DNA of 64,000 nucleotides from Pseudemcibacter aquimaris. Its GTDB lineage: Bacteria; Pseudomonadota; Alphaproteobacteria; Sphingomonadales; Emcibacteraceae. How positions within the stretch are numbered: position 1 is the first letter of the stretch; each line of letters begins with the position of its first letter. The notes beneath the pieces were generated by a model. It was not told the origin of the DNA. It did no database searches and saw only the letters and a program-made list of their open reading frames with translations. Below are positions 18,481 through 27,558 of the stretch, one piece after another. The position numbers and the translations under genes were made by a program. The stretch lies in contig NZ_CP079800.1 of the NCBI RefSeq assembly GCF_028869115.1, positions 2,579,501 to 2,643,500 on the forward strand, read 5' to 3'.

Positions 18481-18497
18481 TTGTTATAATATAACAA
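18481..18497. promoter_or_regulatory. Zur-box-like palindrome
   Basis: TTGTTATAATATAACAA is a perfect 8+8 inverted repeat around one base. It contains TGTTATANTATAACA, the core of the Zur operator as I know it from gammaproteobacteria. It lies 90 bases before the His/Cys small protein gene that heads the TonB receptor operon, so that operon may respond to zinc. Confidence 0.5.
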
Positions 18498-18552
18498 TAA
18501 AGCGTTATATCGTCACTTATTGCGATTTATTCAGAAAAACGAATTGGGTTCA

Positions 18553-20220
18553 TTATGGTCTGATTTTTTCGACATAATCATTCACCATGTTTTTAATCTC
18601 TTTACGCATAACAATCATACAAAGAAGATTAGGAAGCGTACTAAACACAACCGTAATTGCCGCCACCGTCCATATGATTGTGGTATCCGCAAAGGATGCC
18701 AAAAAGAACCCCGTTAGAAACACTGCCCTAAACGGTGTAACCGCTTTAATACCAAACAAATAAACCACGCATCTGTTACCGTAATAAGACCAAGATACAG
18801 CCGTAGAAAAAGCAAAAAGCGTAAGTGCAATGGCAACGATATACTTACCCCCCTCACCTAAGAAACTTTTGGTAAAGGCAATACTGGTTAGTGCCGCAGA
18901 ATGGACAAGCGATTTTCCCGTTACGACAATGTCACCATTATCAATGTCACCGTTTGTTATTGATAATGGTCCTGAATATAATTCACTTTCACCTGTTAAC
19001 GTGTCTTCGTAAAAAATAACATCTTCCGCCACGGACCGCGCATTCAAAATAGTAACATCATCAGTGACCATTTTCCCGTCAACAATTTCAATTTCACCGT
19101 TATATTCTTCAATGGTCGCGCTTTCTAAGAAGTTTAAATATTTAAATAGTTCTTCTTTATCTTGTGAATTGGTATCGGAATATGTTCCTTCAATAATTGC
19201 GAAGTCGGATTGTTGGAAAATATTCTCATGTTTCTCTGTCCAGACGCCAGATGACAAAATAACCAGTCCCGTTAAGGTACAAATCATGATCGTGTCAATG
19301 AATGGCTCAAGTAACGCCACCACGCCTTCTGATACCGGCTCATCTGTTACTGCGGATGCGTGGGCAATCGCTGCTGCACCCTGCCCGGCTTCGTTGGAAA
19401 ATAACCCTCGATTGACCCCACGGTTAAAGGCAAACGCGAATGTTGCCCCAAGGAACCCACCTACAGCAGCGCTGCCGGTAAAGGCATCAGCAAATATTGT
19501 CATAAATGACGGAATGATATTTTCATAATTGGTAAGGATTACCGCAAAACCACCAACCAGATAAAGCATCGCCATGATAGGAACGACTTTTGACGTAAAG
19601 CTCGCAATTCTGGTCACTCCACCAATAATCACAAACGCCAGTAATGTGGTTGCAACACCACCAGTGACCATTTCATTAATATTGAAAGTTTCACGTAAGA
19701 CTTGCGCCATATTGTTAACCTGCGGCATACTACCGGAACCCATAGATGTTATCGCAATGGTCGCGGCAAATAGTATCGCCAGCGGTTTCCAGTTTAGCCC
19801 ATTATCCATCACATACATGGGGCCACCAGATACGGTTCCGTCTTCGACGGTTACCCTGTATTTATGGGAAAGGCTTACTTCAACAAATTTTGTAGTCATA
19901 CCAACAAAGGCCGTTACCATCATCCAGAAAATGGCCGCCGGTCCGCCCAAATAAATAGCAAGGCCCACACCGCCTATATTCCCCGTACCGATCGTGCCGG
20001 AAAGCGCCATCGACATGGCCTGGAAATGGGATGTTTCCCCCTTTGCTTTACTGTCTTTTTTCGGGTCGAATAAAACGGCCCAGGCATGTTTAAATAATCT
20101 GATTTGTGGGAATGCTAAATAAATTGAAAAGAATAATCCAACCCCCAATAACACAAATGGAAACCATGGCGCGCTTCCCAATAAACTGTCGATTGAGATT
20201 AAAAAATCATTCAAACTCAT
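18553..20220 (-). CDS. Sodium:alanine/glycine symporter (AGCS family)
   Basis: A 555-residue inner-membrane transporter with the AGCS hallmarks [52 protein letters not shown] and [26 protein letters not shown]. Typical members are about 450 residues. This one has roughly 100 extra residues between [20 protein letters not shown] and [13 protein letters not shown], rich in Asp/Glu (for example [19 protein letters not shown]). These probably form an extracytoplasmic domain between two helices. It is divergent from the amidohydrolase gene across 109 bases, suggesting that the two act together in amino-acid or peptide-conjugate use. Confidence 0.93.
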   Translation of the reverse strand: MSLNDFLISIDSLLGSAPWFPFVLLGVGLFFSIYLAFPQIRLFKHAWAVLFDPKKDSKAKGETSHFQAMSMALSGTIGTGNIGGVGLAIYLGGPAAIFWMMVTAFVGMTTKFVEVSLSHKYRVTVEDGTVSGGPMYVMDNGLNWKPLAILFAATIAITSMGSGSMPQVNNMAQVLRETFNINEMVTGGVATTLLAFVIIGGVTRIASFTSKVVPIMAMLYLVGGFAVILTNYENIIPSFMTIFADAFTGSAAVGGFLGATFAFAFNRGVNRGLFSNEAGQGAAAIAHASAVTDEPVSEGVVALLEPFIDTIMICTLTGLVILSSGVWTEKHENIFQQSDFAIIEGTYSDTNSQDKEELFKYLNFLESATIEEYNGEIEIVDGKMVTDDVTILNARSVAEDVIFYEDTLTGESELYSGPLSITNGDIDNGDIVVTGKSLVHSAALTSIAFTKSFLGEGGKYIVAIALTLFAFSTAVSWSYYGNRCVVYLFGIKAVTPFRAVFLTGFFLASFADTTIIWTVAAITVVFSTLPNLLCMIVMRKEIKNMVNDYVEKIRP

Positions 20221-20329
20221 AAATATTCCCCTGATTATAATTATTGTTTTATTTCTTTTTCTTTATGAAAAACATTATTATAAAGTATTTTAAAAATAAC
20301 AACTTATATATTTATCAGGCGCACGAATA

Positions 20330-21457
20330 ATGACCGAAAATTTAATTAAGTTACGTCACCACATTCACCAACACCCTGAACTTTCTGGTGTTGAATTTGA
20401 AACGGCTGATCTACTGAAATCAAAGTTAGAAACACTTAATCCCGATGAAATCATTACCGGTATCGGTGGTTGCGGCGTCGCGGCCAAATTCACATCATCC
20501 GAAGATGGGCCAACAATTTTATTCCGTGCTGAACTTGATGCATTACCCATCGAAGAAATAAATGATTTTTCCTATCGTTCGGTGAATAAGGGCGTTTCCC
20601 ATAAATGCGGTCATGATGGCCATATGTCGATCATTTTTGGACTTGCGGAAAAAATTGCCAAGAACCGCCCTCAAAAAGGCAGCGTCGTCATTTTATTCCA
20701 GCCTGCCGAAGAAACCGGCGAAGGCGGAAGATTTGTTGTTGCCGATCAAAAGTTTAAAGATCTTGAAACTGATTATTGTTATGCGCTTCATAACTTGCCC
20801 GGACACCCAATGGGGCAGGTTATGATCCGAACTGGAACATTTAATTGTGCCTCTCGCGGAATGATCATAAAATTATCCGGGAAAACTGCCCACGCCGCCT
20901 ATCCGGAAACAGGCATTAGCCCGGCACAAGCACTTTCCGAATTGCTCGCCGCCTTCCCAAATATTGCAGATACAATTGATATGGATGAATTATTGATGTC
21001 CACGACCGTTCATTCAAGCATGGGTGAATGCGCGTTCGGCACCGCACCAAGTGACGCGGTTTTCATGGTCACCTTACGAAGCGAAAGCAACGAAGGCATG
21101 GCAAAGCTTGTCGAAAAATCAGAAGAACTGGTTAAGAAAGCGGCTCAAAAACACAGCTTAAGCCATTCAATTGAATGGGCCGATGTTTTCGATGCCAGCG
21201 TAAACCACGAAGAATGCGTTGAACATGTCGCGAAAGCCGCACAAAAAACAAATCATGACGTGGCATATCTGGATGAACCATTCCGATGGTCAGAAGATTT
21301 CGGCGCCATTAGCGCATCCGCCAGTGGGGCCATGTTTGCATTCGGTGCCGGTGAAGAAAATCCGCAAATCCATAACCCGGATTACGATTTCCCCGATGAA
21401 TTAATTGAACGGGGTGTGTCGATCTTTTATCAGATTTATAGCGATCATTTATTATAA
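20330..21457 (+). CDS. M20-family amidohydrolase
   Basis: A 375-residue M20D-type metallohydrolase of the IAA-amino acid/N-acyl amino acid hydrolase group. Visible motifs are LRHHIHQHPELSG at the N-terminus, FRAELDALPI, the zinc-binding HKCGHDGHM, QPAEETGEGG with the catalytic Glu, and the dimerisation-domain KLSGKTAHAAYPETGISP. No signal peptide, so it hydrolyses an acylated amino acid in the cytoplasm. It is divergent from an alanine-type symporter and ends at a bidirectional terminator. Confidence 0.9.
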   Translation: MTENLIKLRHHIHQHPELSGVEFETADLLKSKLETLNPDEIITGIGGCGVAAKFTSSEDGPTILFRAELDALPIEEINDFSYRSVNKGVSHKCGHDGHMSIIFGLAEKIAKNRPQKGSVVILFQPAEETGEGGRFVVADQKFKDLETDYCYALHNLPGHPMGQVMIRTGTFNCASRGMIIKLSGKTAHAAYPETGISPAQALSELLAAFPNIADTIDMDELLMSTTVHSSMGECAFGTAPSDAVFMVTLRSESNEGMAKLVEKSEELVKKAAQKHSLSHSIEWADVFDASVNHEECVEHVAKAAQKTNHDVAYLDEPFRWSEDFGAISASASGAMFAFGAGEENPQIHNPDYDFPDELIERGVSIFYQIYSDHLL

Positions 21458-21471
21458 ATATCCCAAATAAA

Positions 21472-21507
21472 AAAGTGGCGCCAAATCATTATCATTGGCA
21501 CCACTTT
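21472..21507. terminator. Bidirectional terminator between convergent genes
   Basis: AAAGTGGCGCCAA and TTGGCACCACTTT form a 13-bp stem with one mismatch and a 10-base loop, flanked by A-rich and T-rich sequence on either side. It separates the amidohydrolase and S9 peptidase genes and should work on both strands. Confidence 0.85.
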
Positions 21508-21515
21508 CAATTTAT

Positions 21516-23810
21516 TTATTCATAATAACGAACACGGTATTCTGGTGGTGCTTCCCCCAACAGATGCTCGACAAAATAATCCCATCTTTTACGAATGAAA
21601 TAGAAATCATCCTCTAATGAATGCTGTTTATTCGGCATCATAATCAGATCGAAATCTTTATTGGCTTTAATCAACCTGTCAAGTAACTGCATCGTCGCAG
21701 CGGGTGGCACATTGTGATCCAGCTCCCCAACAGCAAGCAGCAATTTTCCATCTGTTAATCTGTGAGCAATTTCAAGGTTTGAACTTTGAACATATTGTTC
21801 CCCAACCGGTAATCCCATCCAGCGCTCATTCCAGTTGGCTTTATCAAGTCGGTGATCATGGTTGCCCGATGATGAAACGGCAGCCGTATAAAAATCAGGA
21901 TAAAGGAACATGGCCCGTGCCGATGCATATCCACCAGCAGACATGCCGAAAATACCAACTTTTTCCCCGTCAATATATGGATACTTTTCCGCGAGCTGTT
22001 TTACGGCCGCAACCCTGTCACCATAAAAACCGCCAAGGTTGCCACGGGCGCCAAAATGGAAATCAGTACGTCTATAACCTGTACCACGGCTATCAACCAG
22101 AAACACGATAAAACCCAGTTCCGCAATGGACTGCGCCGTATCTTGATAGGTCTGCCTGAAGTTTTTCTTTACGTTATGCAAGGCAGGGCCCGTGTAAATA
22201 TTTTCAATGATCGGGTATTTTTTGTTGGGATCAAAATGGGTCGGGTAAAACATCATTCCGTAAATTGGTGTTTTACCGTCTTCTGCGAATGCCTTAAATG
22301 TTTTTGGGAATTTCCATCCCTTAGCGGTTAATTCACTGATGTCAGCTTTGGTAAGGAGCTTGTTTGAACCACCATCATCTATACTTTTCAACATTGTTTC
22401 AGTTGGCAGATCATGACGCGAATATTTATCAACCACCATATCCAGTTTTGGTGACATGGAAACTTCATGATCGCCGCGTTCCTTGGTGATTAACTGAATA
22501 TCCGAACCATCCAGATTAATACGGTATAGATAACGCAAATATGGGTCACCATCAGTTTCCCTGTGCGCTTCACGTCCGTTGGCGGTGAAATACAGATGGC
22601 CGTTTTCCTCATCAACACCCATGATTTCCTGAACGAAAAATTCACCTTTTGTAATTTGATGTTTTACATCGCCGGTCTTACCGTCATGCATATAAAAGTG
22701 GTTCCAGCCATCCCGTTCTGATGTAAAGATAAATTCAGCATCATTATTAATAAATTGATATCTGGTTGAATGAGGGTATACAAACCCTTCGCCTGCGGTT
22801 TTGGTTGTGATCAGTCTTGTCTTGCCTGTTGCCGCATCGACCTCTTTAAGCCAACCTTCAGAATTTCCACGGTTATATTCAATGTATCTTAAAAGTTTTG
22901 AATCATTAGACCATGTGTATTCTGGCCCAACGCTCTCATACCTAATCGGAATGGGGCTTGCGTCTGTTGGCACCGCTTTTAAGCCATCCACATGGAAAAT
23001 AATATGTTCCATCATGGTTAGTTCATTATCTTCGGGTAATGAATATGGATAATTAAATGTTTTTGGTCTAATGCCGTCTTCATGGACCGCCTGAACAAGC
23101 GTCAGTGTTTTGGCTTTACTCATATCCAGTTTATAAGACAGGAATTTTGAACTGTCCGGTGCCCAGTAAATGTTCGGTCTGCGTAGCACATCTTCTTGTC
23201 CCGCCGCAATCATCAGGTTTACTGCAGGCATGCGCGTACCATAGATAATATTTTTCTTATCCGCACCATGTGTCATTTGATGCTTTTCACCGGTACTAAC
23301 ATTTATCAAATAAATATTACGGTCTTCTTCGACGGTGGCGGACCATTTTCCATCTGGTGATAAAACGCCGTCAATATGACTAACAGAACAACTATATTCC
23401 GTAAGGGAACAGCTATATTGGCTATAATGATTGCCACGGCTTGTGGTGAAACTGAATTGTTCGTTATTTCCAATGATATTCAGATTATCAAAATCCAGAT
23501 TATTTTCATCAAACTGTTTTTCATCAAGTGCGTTCAGCGATGCTGCAATGCGCCCATGGTCAAATGCTATTTCAGCATCATTTTCAGTATGGAATTTATA
23601 CCTGATACCATTCGGTGTTTGCTCCCGAAGCCATAACCCGTCACCATTTTCCAGCCAGGATATATCCGGATCAACGTTAGTAACCAATTCGCGCATATTC
23701 CACGGTAAAAAACTTTCCGCACGTTCATAATCCGCACTGCTAACCTTTGAAAATCCGACTGACGGAACCATACAAGTCATAAGCGATACAATTAAAAACT
23801 TTTTCATCAA
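21516..23810 (-). CDS. Exported S9 family prolyl oligopeptidase (DPP IV type)
   Basis: A 764-residue secreted serine peptidase. It has a signal peptide (KKFLIVSLMTCMVPSVGFSK), an N-terminal beta-propeller domain from about residue 100 to 470 (DGVLSPDGKWSATVEEDRNIYL, YWAPDSSKFLSYKLD, FTSERDGWNHFYMHD) and a C-terminal alpha/beta hydrolase domain. The catalytic Ser is in GIFGMSAGGYASA, the Asp in GELDHNVPP and the His in PNKQHSLEDD. DPP IV-like enzymes release dipeptides, often Xaa-Pro, from peptide N-termini. The Met at 23807 is an equal start. A palindrome shared with the exported VOC gene lies about 80 bases upstream. Confidence 0.93.
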   Translation of the reverse strand: MMKKFLIVSLMTCMVPSVGFSKVSSADYERAESFLPWNMRELVTNVDPDISWLENGDGLWLREQTPNGIRYKFHTENDAEIAFDHGRIAASLNALDEKQFDENNLDFDNLNIIGNNEQFSFTTSRGNHYSQYSCSLTEYSCSVSHIDGVLSPDGKWSATVEEDRNIYLINVSTGEKHQMTHGADKKNIIYGTRMPAVNLMIAAGQEDVLRRPNIYWAPDSSKFLSYKLDMSKAKTLTLVQAVHEDGIRPKTFNYPYSLPEDNELTMMEHIIFHVDGLKAVPTDASPIPIRYESVGPEYTWSNDSKLLRYIEYNRGNSEGWLKEVDAATGKTRLITTKTAGEGFVYPHSTRYQFINNDAEFIFTSERDGWNHFYMHDGKTGDVKHQITKGEFFVQEIMGVDEENGHLYFTANGREAHRETDGDPYLRYLYRINLDGSDIQLITKERGDHEVSMSPKLDMVVDKYSRHDLPTETMLKSIDDGGSNKLLTKADISELTAKGWKFPKTFKAFAEDGKTPIYGMMFYPTHFDPNKKYPIIENIYTGPALHNVKKNFRQTYQDTAQSIAELGFIVFLVDSRGTGYRRTDFHFGARGNLGGFYGDRVAAVKQLAEKYPYIDGEKVGIFGMSAGGYASARAMFLYPDFYTAAVSSSGNHDHRLDKANWNERWMGLPVGEQYVQSSNLEIAHRLTDGKLLLAVGELDHNVPPAATMQLLDRLIKANKDFDLIMMPNKQHSLEDDFYFIRKRWDYFVEHLLGEAPPEYRVRYYE

Positions 23811-23889
23811 ATATTCCCCTTTTTATTATCGATTGAGTGCCTATTTCGTTAGCCAAATTCAATCAAAAGTGATGATTCATTTTAACATT

Positions 23890-23902
23890 GTATATTATAT
23901 AC
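23890..23902. promoter_or_regulatory. Palindrome GTATATTATATAC upstream of the S9 peptidase
   Basis: The same 13-base inverted repeat as at 6486-6498, here 80 bases before the peptidase start. In the peptidase's direction it reads GTATATAATATAC followed by AAT, and the other copy is also followed by AAT. It includes TATAAT, so it may simply be a -10 element. Confidence 0.35.
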
Positions 23903-23937
23903 CATTTATTGTTTTTAATTGCATGCTTTAACTTAAA

Positions 23938-24246
23938 TCAACGGTTCTCGGGTAAGATCTCATTCATTTTATCGGCAAAATCGCTGATTTCCTGATGGGT
24001 GAATTTTGTTTTTACGATCTTGGTTGAGGGCGGCTGATGTTTAGTGCTTAACCCTTTTCGCCATTCATTTGCGGGCCTGATCGGTCTTTTAACAACACCA
24101 CCACCGCAATTAGGACAAACATGCTTTAGGATATTTTCGGTGCAATCCTCACACCAAGTGCATTCATAACTACAAATGTAGGCTTCCGTTGAATTTGGCG
24201 GTAATTTCTTATCGCAGCATTCGCATTCCGGCCTGATTTCCAACAT
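23938..24246 (-). CDS. DUF1272 zinc-ribbon-like protein
   Basis: A 102-residue protein whose N-terminal half carries regularly spaced cysteines: CECCDKKLPPNSTEAYICSYECTWCEDCTENILKHVCPNCGGG. These are enough for two zinc knuckles. The sequence is that of DUF1272; the C-terminal half (RPIRPANEWR and a charged tail) is specific to the family. Function unknown. It stands alone between the S9 peptidase and the HxlR regulator. Confidence 0.88.
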   Translation of the reverse strand: MLEIRPECECCDKKLPPNSTEAYICSYECTWCEDCTENILKHVCPNCGGGVVKRPIRPANEWRKGLSTKHQPPSTKIVKTKFTHQEISDFADKMNEILPENR

Positions 24247-24353
24247 ATCTTGTCCTTTCCTGGCTTAATTTACCTGATTGGCTAATTTAACGTTTCACGT
24301 TTCGCTAATCTATCCTTGTGATTTGATTACTGAATTTGATTATTTTGAATAAT

Positions 24354-24725
24354 CTATTTCGCGTTTAATTTCTGTTGCGCTTTTAACTTATGGCCAACTT
24401 CAACGATTGCTTCTAATGCCGGGATCAGCTCCCTTCCAAGCTCGGTAAGTTCATATTCAGTGGATGGGGGCGATGTCGGTCTTACGTGACGCAGGATGAC
24501 ACCACGCTCTGTAAGTTCCGATAAACGTGCCGACAGTACTTTTGCTGAAACCGGGGGAATGTCCGCGCGAAGCTCACTAAAACGGCGTGGACCGCCACGC
24601 AACATCCAGATTACATTTGGGGCCCATGCACCGGCAATGACGTTCATACACTGCGTTAAGGCGCAGGGTTCAATCGGTTTTGGGCTTTTATTATGTCGCA
24701 TTTTTAATGCCATGAACGGCCTCAC
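24354..24725 (-). CDS. HxlR-family winged-helix regulator
   Basis: A 123-residue HxlR-type regulator with the pattern CALTQCMNVIAGAWAPNVIWMLRGGPRRFSELRADIPPVSAKVLSARLSELTERGVILR followed by the wing TEYELTELGREL. Members often sense oxidants or aldehydes through an N-terminal Cys; Cys21 and Cys25 or so are present here. It is divergent from a glutathione S-transferase gene, which is probably its target. An inverted repeat GTAAC-N5-GTTAC lies between them. Confidence 0.92.
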   Translation of the reverse strand: MRPFMALKMRHNKSPKPIEPCALTQCMNVIAGAWAPNVIWMLRGGPRRFSELRADIPPVSAKVLSARLSELTERGVILRHVRPTSPPSTEYELTELGRELIPALEAIVEVGHKLKAQQKLNAK

Positions 24726-24805
24726 TTTCCTTACATCTGGTTACCCGATTTTCAGCTGGTTTCCCAGAATTCATCAGGTTTCTTTGGGGTAACTCAATTC
24801 TTATA

Positions 24806-24820
24806 GTAACCATTAGTTAC
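24806..24820. promoter_or_regulatory. Candidate HxlR operator
   Basis: GTAAC-CATTA-GTTAC is an inverted repeat in the 186-base intergenic region between the divergent HxlR and GST genes. A related GGTAAC half-site lies shortly upstream near 24788. The size and symmetry suit a dimeric winged-helix regulator. Confidence 0.45.
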
Positions 24821-24914
24821 CATATTGCAAGATGATACTACACATCCTATGTAAACCATCCAGGGTAATTAACGCTGGCAAATTTTTTAAGCCAATAAAC
24901 AATGGAATATAATG

Positions 24915-25529
24915 ATGAAACTATATTATTTGCCGGGTGCCTGCTCAATGGCATCACACATCACGCTCAATGAATTGAACATGGACTTTTCAATCGAAAA
25001 AGTCATCCGTGGCACAGGAACAACCGAAAATGGAGAGGATTATTCCAAGATTAATCCACTTGGTTACGTTCCGGCCTTAAAACTGAATGATGGGACAAGC
25101 ATTCTTGAAAATACAGCCATTCTTACCTTTATTGCGGATTTAAAACCAGAATCCGGTCTGGCACCAAAAGACAGTACAGTCGCACGCGCCAAATTTAACG
25201 AAACACTCGGCTATCTATCTTCAGAATTACATAAGGCTTACTCCCCCATTTTTGCTGAAGATAATATGACCGATGAAAGAAAAGAAACCGTAATAAAAAA
25301 ACTAAATTCCAGACTGGATTATCTGGAAGATAAATTAAACGATGGAAGATCATATCTGTTTGGCGATAATTTCACAGCTGCAGATGCATATGCATTTGTG
25401 ATCATGAACTGGTCCAATTTTATTGATCATTCGCTAGAGGCATGGCCGAACATTAAAGCATTTCTGGCACGTACCCGTGAACGCCCGTCGGTACAACGCG
25501 CCTTAAAAGCAGAAGGACTGCTATCGTGA
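24915..25529 (+). CDS. Glutathione S-transferase, beta-like
   Basis: A 204-residue GST: the thioredoxin-fold N-terminus MKLYYLPGACSMASHITLNEL carries the Ser/Cys pair near residue 10 seen in bacterial beta-class enzymes, then GYVPALKLNDGTSILENTAILTFIADL with the cis-Pro and glutathione-binding Glu-Asn. The all-helical C-terminal domain includes YLFGDNFTAADAYAFVIMNW. It probably conjugates or reduces electrophiles with glutathione. It overlaps the next gene by 4 bases and is divergent from an HxlR regulator, which fits regulation by an electrophile. Confidence 0.92.
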   Translation: MKLYYLPGACSMASHITLNELNMDFSIEKVIRGTGTTENGEDYSKINPLGYVPALKLNDGTSILENTAILTFIADLKPESGLAPKDSTVARAKFNETLGYLSSELHKAYSPIFAEDNMTDERKETVIKKLNSRLDYLEDKLNDGRSYLFGDNFTAADAYAFVIMNWSNFIDHSLEAWPNIKAFLARTRERPSVQRALKAEGLLS

Positions 25530-25861
25530 GCAATCAGCGTGAAAAACTAGAAGCGCTGATGCAGGACTATTTCGATGGGCTATACCATTGTGATGTCGCG
25601 CTTCTTACGCTGGTATTCCATCCACGTGCCTTATACGCAACGGCCGACGAACCGGTACCGTTATTTCGCCATATGGATGAATATTTTGATGTTGTTTCAA
25701 AACGTATTTCCCCCGCATCGCGCGCAGAAGAGCGAAAAGATTTCATCGATCATATTGAAATTGCCGGGGATAACACCGCACTCGCGAAAGTACGGTGCTC
25801 GATCGGTGATCGTGATTTTGTCGATTATTCGCCCTTCCTGACGAAGGTTTTTTATCCTTAA
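25526..25861 (+). CDS. NTF2-like (lumazine-binding type) small protein, short at the C-terminus
   Basis: A 111-residue protein with the start LEALMQDYFDGLYHCDVALLTLVFHPRALYAT of the NTF2-like lumazine-binding-type family. Relatives end with a strand pair such as DYLSLLKVDGRWKIVNKVF. Here the sequence goes straight from FVDYSPFL to TKVFYP and stops, so about 12-15 residues of that element appear to be missing in frame. It could be an internal deletion. It is translationally coupled to the GST gene. Function unknown. Confidence 0.72.
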   Translation: MSNQREKLEALMQDYFDGLYHCDVALLTLVFHPRALYATADEPVPLFRHMDEYFDVVSKRISPASRAEERKDFIDHIEIAGDNTALAKVRCSIGDRDFVDYSPFLTKVFYP

Positions 25862-25880
25862 TGCTGTATTAGGAAAAACA

Positions 25881-26273
25881 ATGGAAACTATCACAAAGAA
25901 AAAAACAAAAACATTTTTAATTCTAATAAGCACATTAATCATTGGAATGCTTATCGGCGGCGCTTTGGTTGGTCGTGTGGTAAAAGTGCGGATTGATAAA
26001 CTACAATCTTTTACGACCGCAGACGGTTTCGTGAACCAATATGCAGAAATCATTGGCGAAATGCCCGCAGATCAAAAAGAAGTAGTAATGCCAATTTTAG
26101 AGCGTTCGGGCAATGAAATGGAAACATTGATGAAAAATACCAGAACCCAATTTTCCCAAATCAATGACAAGCTTGAAAGTGAATTAAAAAATCATCTTAA
26201 CGATGAACAGTTAAAGGCAATCACAATTCGTAAAAATACCATAAGAGAGCGCTTAAACAACAGGCGCAATTAA
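25881..26273 (+). CDS. Membrane-anchored Spy/CpxP-like helical protein
   Basis: A 130-residue protein with one N-terminal membrane segment (TFLILISTLIIGMLIGGALVGRVV) and a periplasmic, highly charged helical remainder containing repeated Met/Gln/Glu positions (MPADQKEVVMPILERSGNEMETLMKNTRTQF and LKNHLNDEQLKAI). The LNDEQLKAI segment resembles heavy-metal-sensor or Spy/CpxP-type periplasmic proteins; this is a structural resemblance, not an assignment. It begins 19 bases after the NTF2-like gene and may share its transcript. Confidence 0.65.
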   Translation: METITKKKTKTFLILISTLIIGMLIGGALVGRVVKVRIDKLQSFTTADGFVNQYAEIIGEMPADQKEVVMPILERSGNEMETLMKNTRTQFSQINDKLESELKNHLNDEQLKAITIRKNTIRERLNNRRN

Positions 26274-26353
26274 GCATTTATATACGAGGTTTTACTTTTT
26301 ATTACTGACGCGTTACTAATAGAAACTCATTCATGAAAAAAGGAATTTGATAA

Positions 26354-27337
26354 ATGCACCCAAAATCCCGATTTACAATATTATTATTCGGAATTTTAAC
26401 CTGCGCATTATCAATAAGTACCGCTCAAGAAACGGATCATAAGGTAATCAAACGAGAATTTGTTGATGCCGTTAAAACAGATTATGTACCTGACTTCCCT
26501 GCCTTAACAAACAATCACGGTACGCGCGTCTTGATCGACCGCTTTCATGAAACGATTTATTCCATCCCGGACGAAGAAAACGGCACAATGCATATGCAAG
26601 ACATGATGCGCAAAGATGGCTTTACTTTAAAAGATGCAAATACGTCCCTTGATCAGCATTTAAATGATGCCGATGTACTTATCATCCACGGCTTACCGAA
26701 CAACAAAATAGAATTGCCTAATGGCGGTGAATATTGGAAAAGCCCACTTTCAAGTGAAGAACTTGATGCCATTATTCGTTTTATCGATAATGGTGGTGGA
26801 TTATATTTGTCACTTAGTCACTGGCCTGGTGGTGGTGGTGCACTTCCGATACTTGAAGCCCTGAATGTGAAACTAAGAGACGGTTACGTCTGGAGCAAAG
26901 AATACCCAAGTTATACCGATCCCGCATCCGGAATTTGTTCCCATTATTTTGGCATGTCCGAAAAAGACAACACATTAAACAAAAAACATCCTGTTGCGGG
27001 AGGACCATTACCGGTAAACAAAGTTGATTTTTTATGTGGCACGGCCATCTTCCGCGAAAAAGAAGATGCCATTCTTCCTTTCCCAGCAGGCAGCATCAAT
27101 TATACAACTGGTGAAATCGCCGCCGAAATATCCGATGATTATGCAGGAATGATTGGTTTTACATTTGGTAAAGGGAAAGTTGTCGTCGCAACCGACCAAG
27201 GCATGTTTCGCAATTTTATCTTCACATTTTCCGATGGCGAAAAGACAGAAGACATCGCAGTTACACTTTCACCAAATAATGATAATGCAAATCTATTTAT
27301 CAATATGATGCGCTGGCTTTCGCCAAAGATCGATTAA
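26354..27337 (+). CDS. Exported glutamine-amidotransferase-like (ThuA/GATase1-type) protein
   Basis: A 327-residue secreted protein (signal peptide FTILLFGILTCALSISTAQ). The core NHGTRVLIDRFHETIYSI, DADVLIIHGLPNN, FIDNGGGLYLSLSHWPGGGGALPILEALNV and GKGKVVVATDQGMFRNFIF has the arrangement of class-I glutamine-amidotransferase-like folds used by ThuA or DUF4350-like proteins. The nucleophile Cys is not evident at the usual elbow. It may bind or cleave a carbohydrate or peptide; I cannot assign a reaction. It is an isolated gene. Confidence 0.65.
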   Translation: MHPKSRFTILLFGILTCALSISTAQETDHKVIKREFVDAVKTDYVPDFPALTNNHGTRVLIDRFHETIYSIPDEENGTMHMQDMMRKDGFTLKDANTSLDQHLNDADVLIIHGLPNNKIELPNGGEYWKSPLSSEELDAIIRFIDNGGGLYLSLSHWPGGGGALPILEALNVKLRDGYVWSKEYPSYTDPASGICSHYFGMSEKDNTLNKKHPVAGGPLPVNKVDFLCGTAIFREKEDAILPFPAGSINYTTGEIAAEISDDYAGMIGFTFGKGKVVVATDQGMFRNFIFTFSDGEKTEDIAVTLSPNNDNANLFINMMRWLSPKID

Positions 27338-27558
27338 CACCCAAAATTCAGCGATAATCACCTTCTTTACCACAAGGAAAGAAGTAGCAGAATTACATCC
27401 AAAATTTATAATTTAATTCCCACAATTATTATTTATTAGAATAATTTTTCTAATATAAGAATAAAATTTCTATCATAATAGAATAGAAATACTTGTTTGA
27501 ATTTTGACCTGACAAAGATTAGCAGTAAAGGCGTTGTATTTTATCAGGGAATAAACAA

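Noticed and set aside
27360-27395. Hairpin CTTCTTTACC...GGAAAGAAG after the ThuA-like gene as a terminator
   Set aside because: The stem has a bulge and no T-run follows on either strand, so I did not list it.
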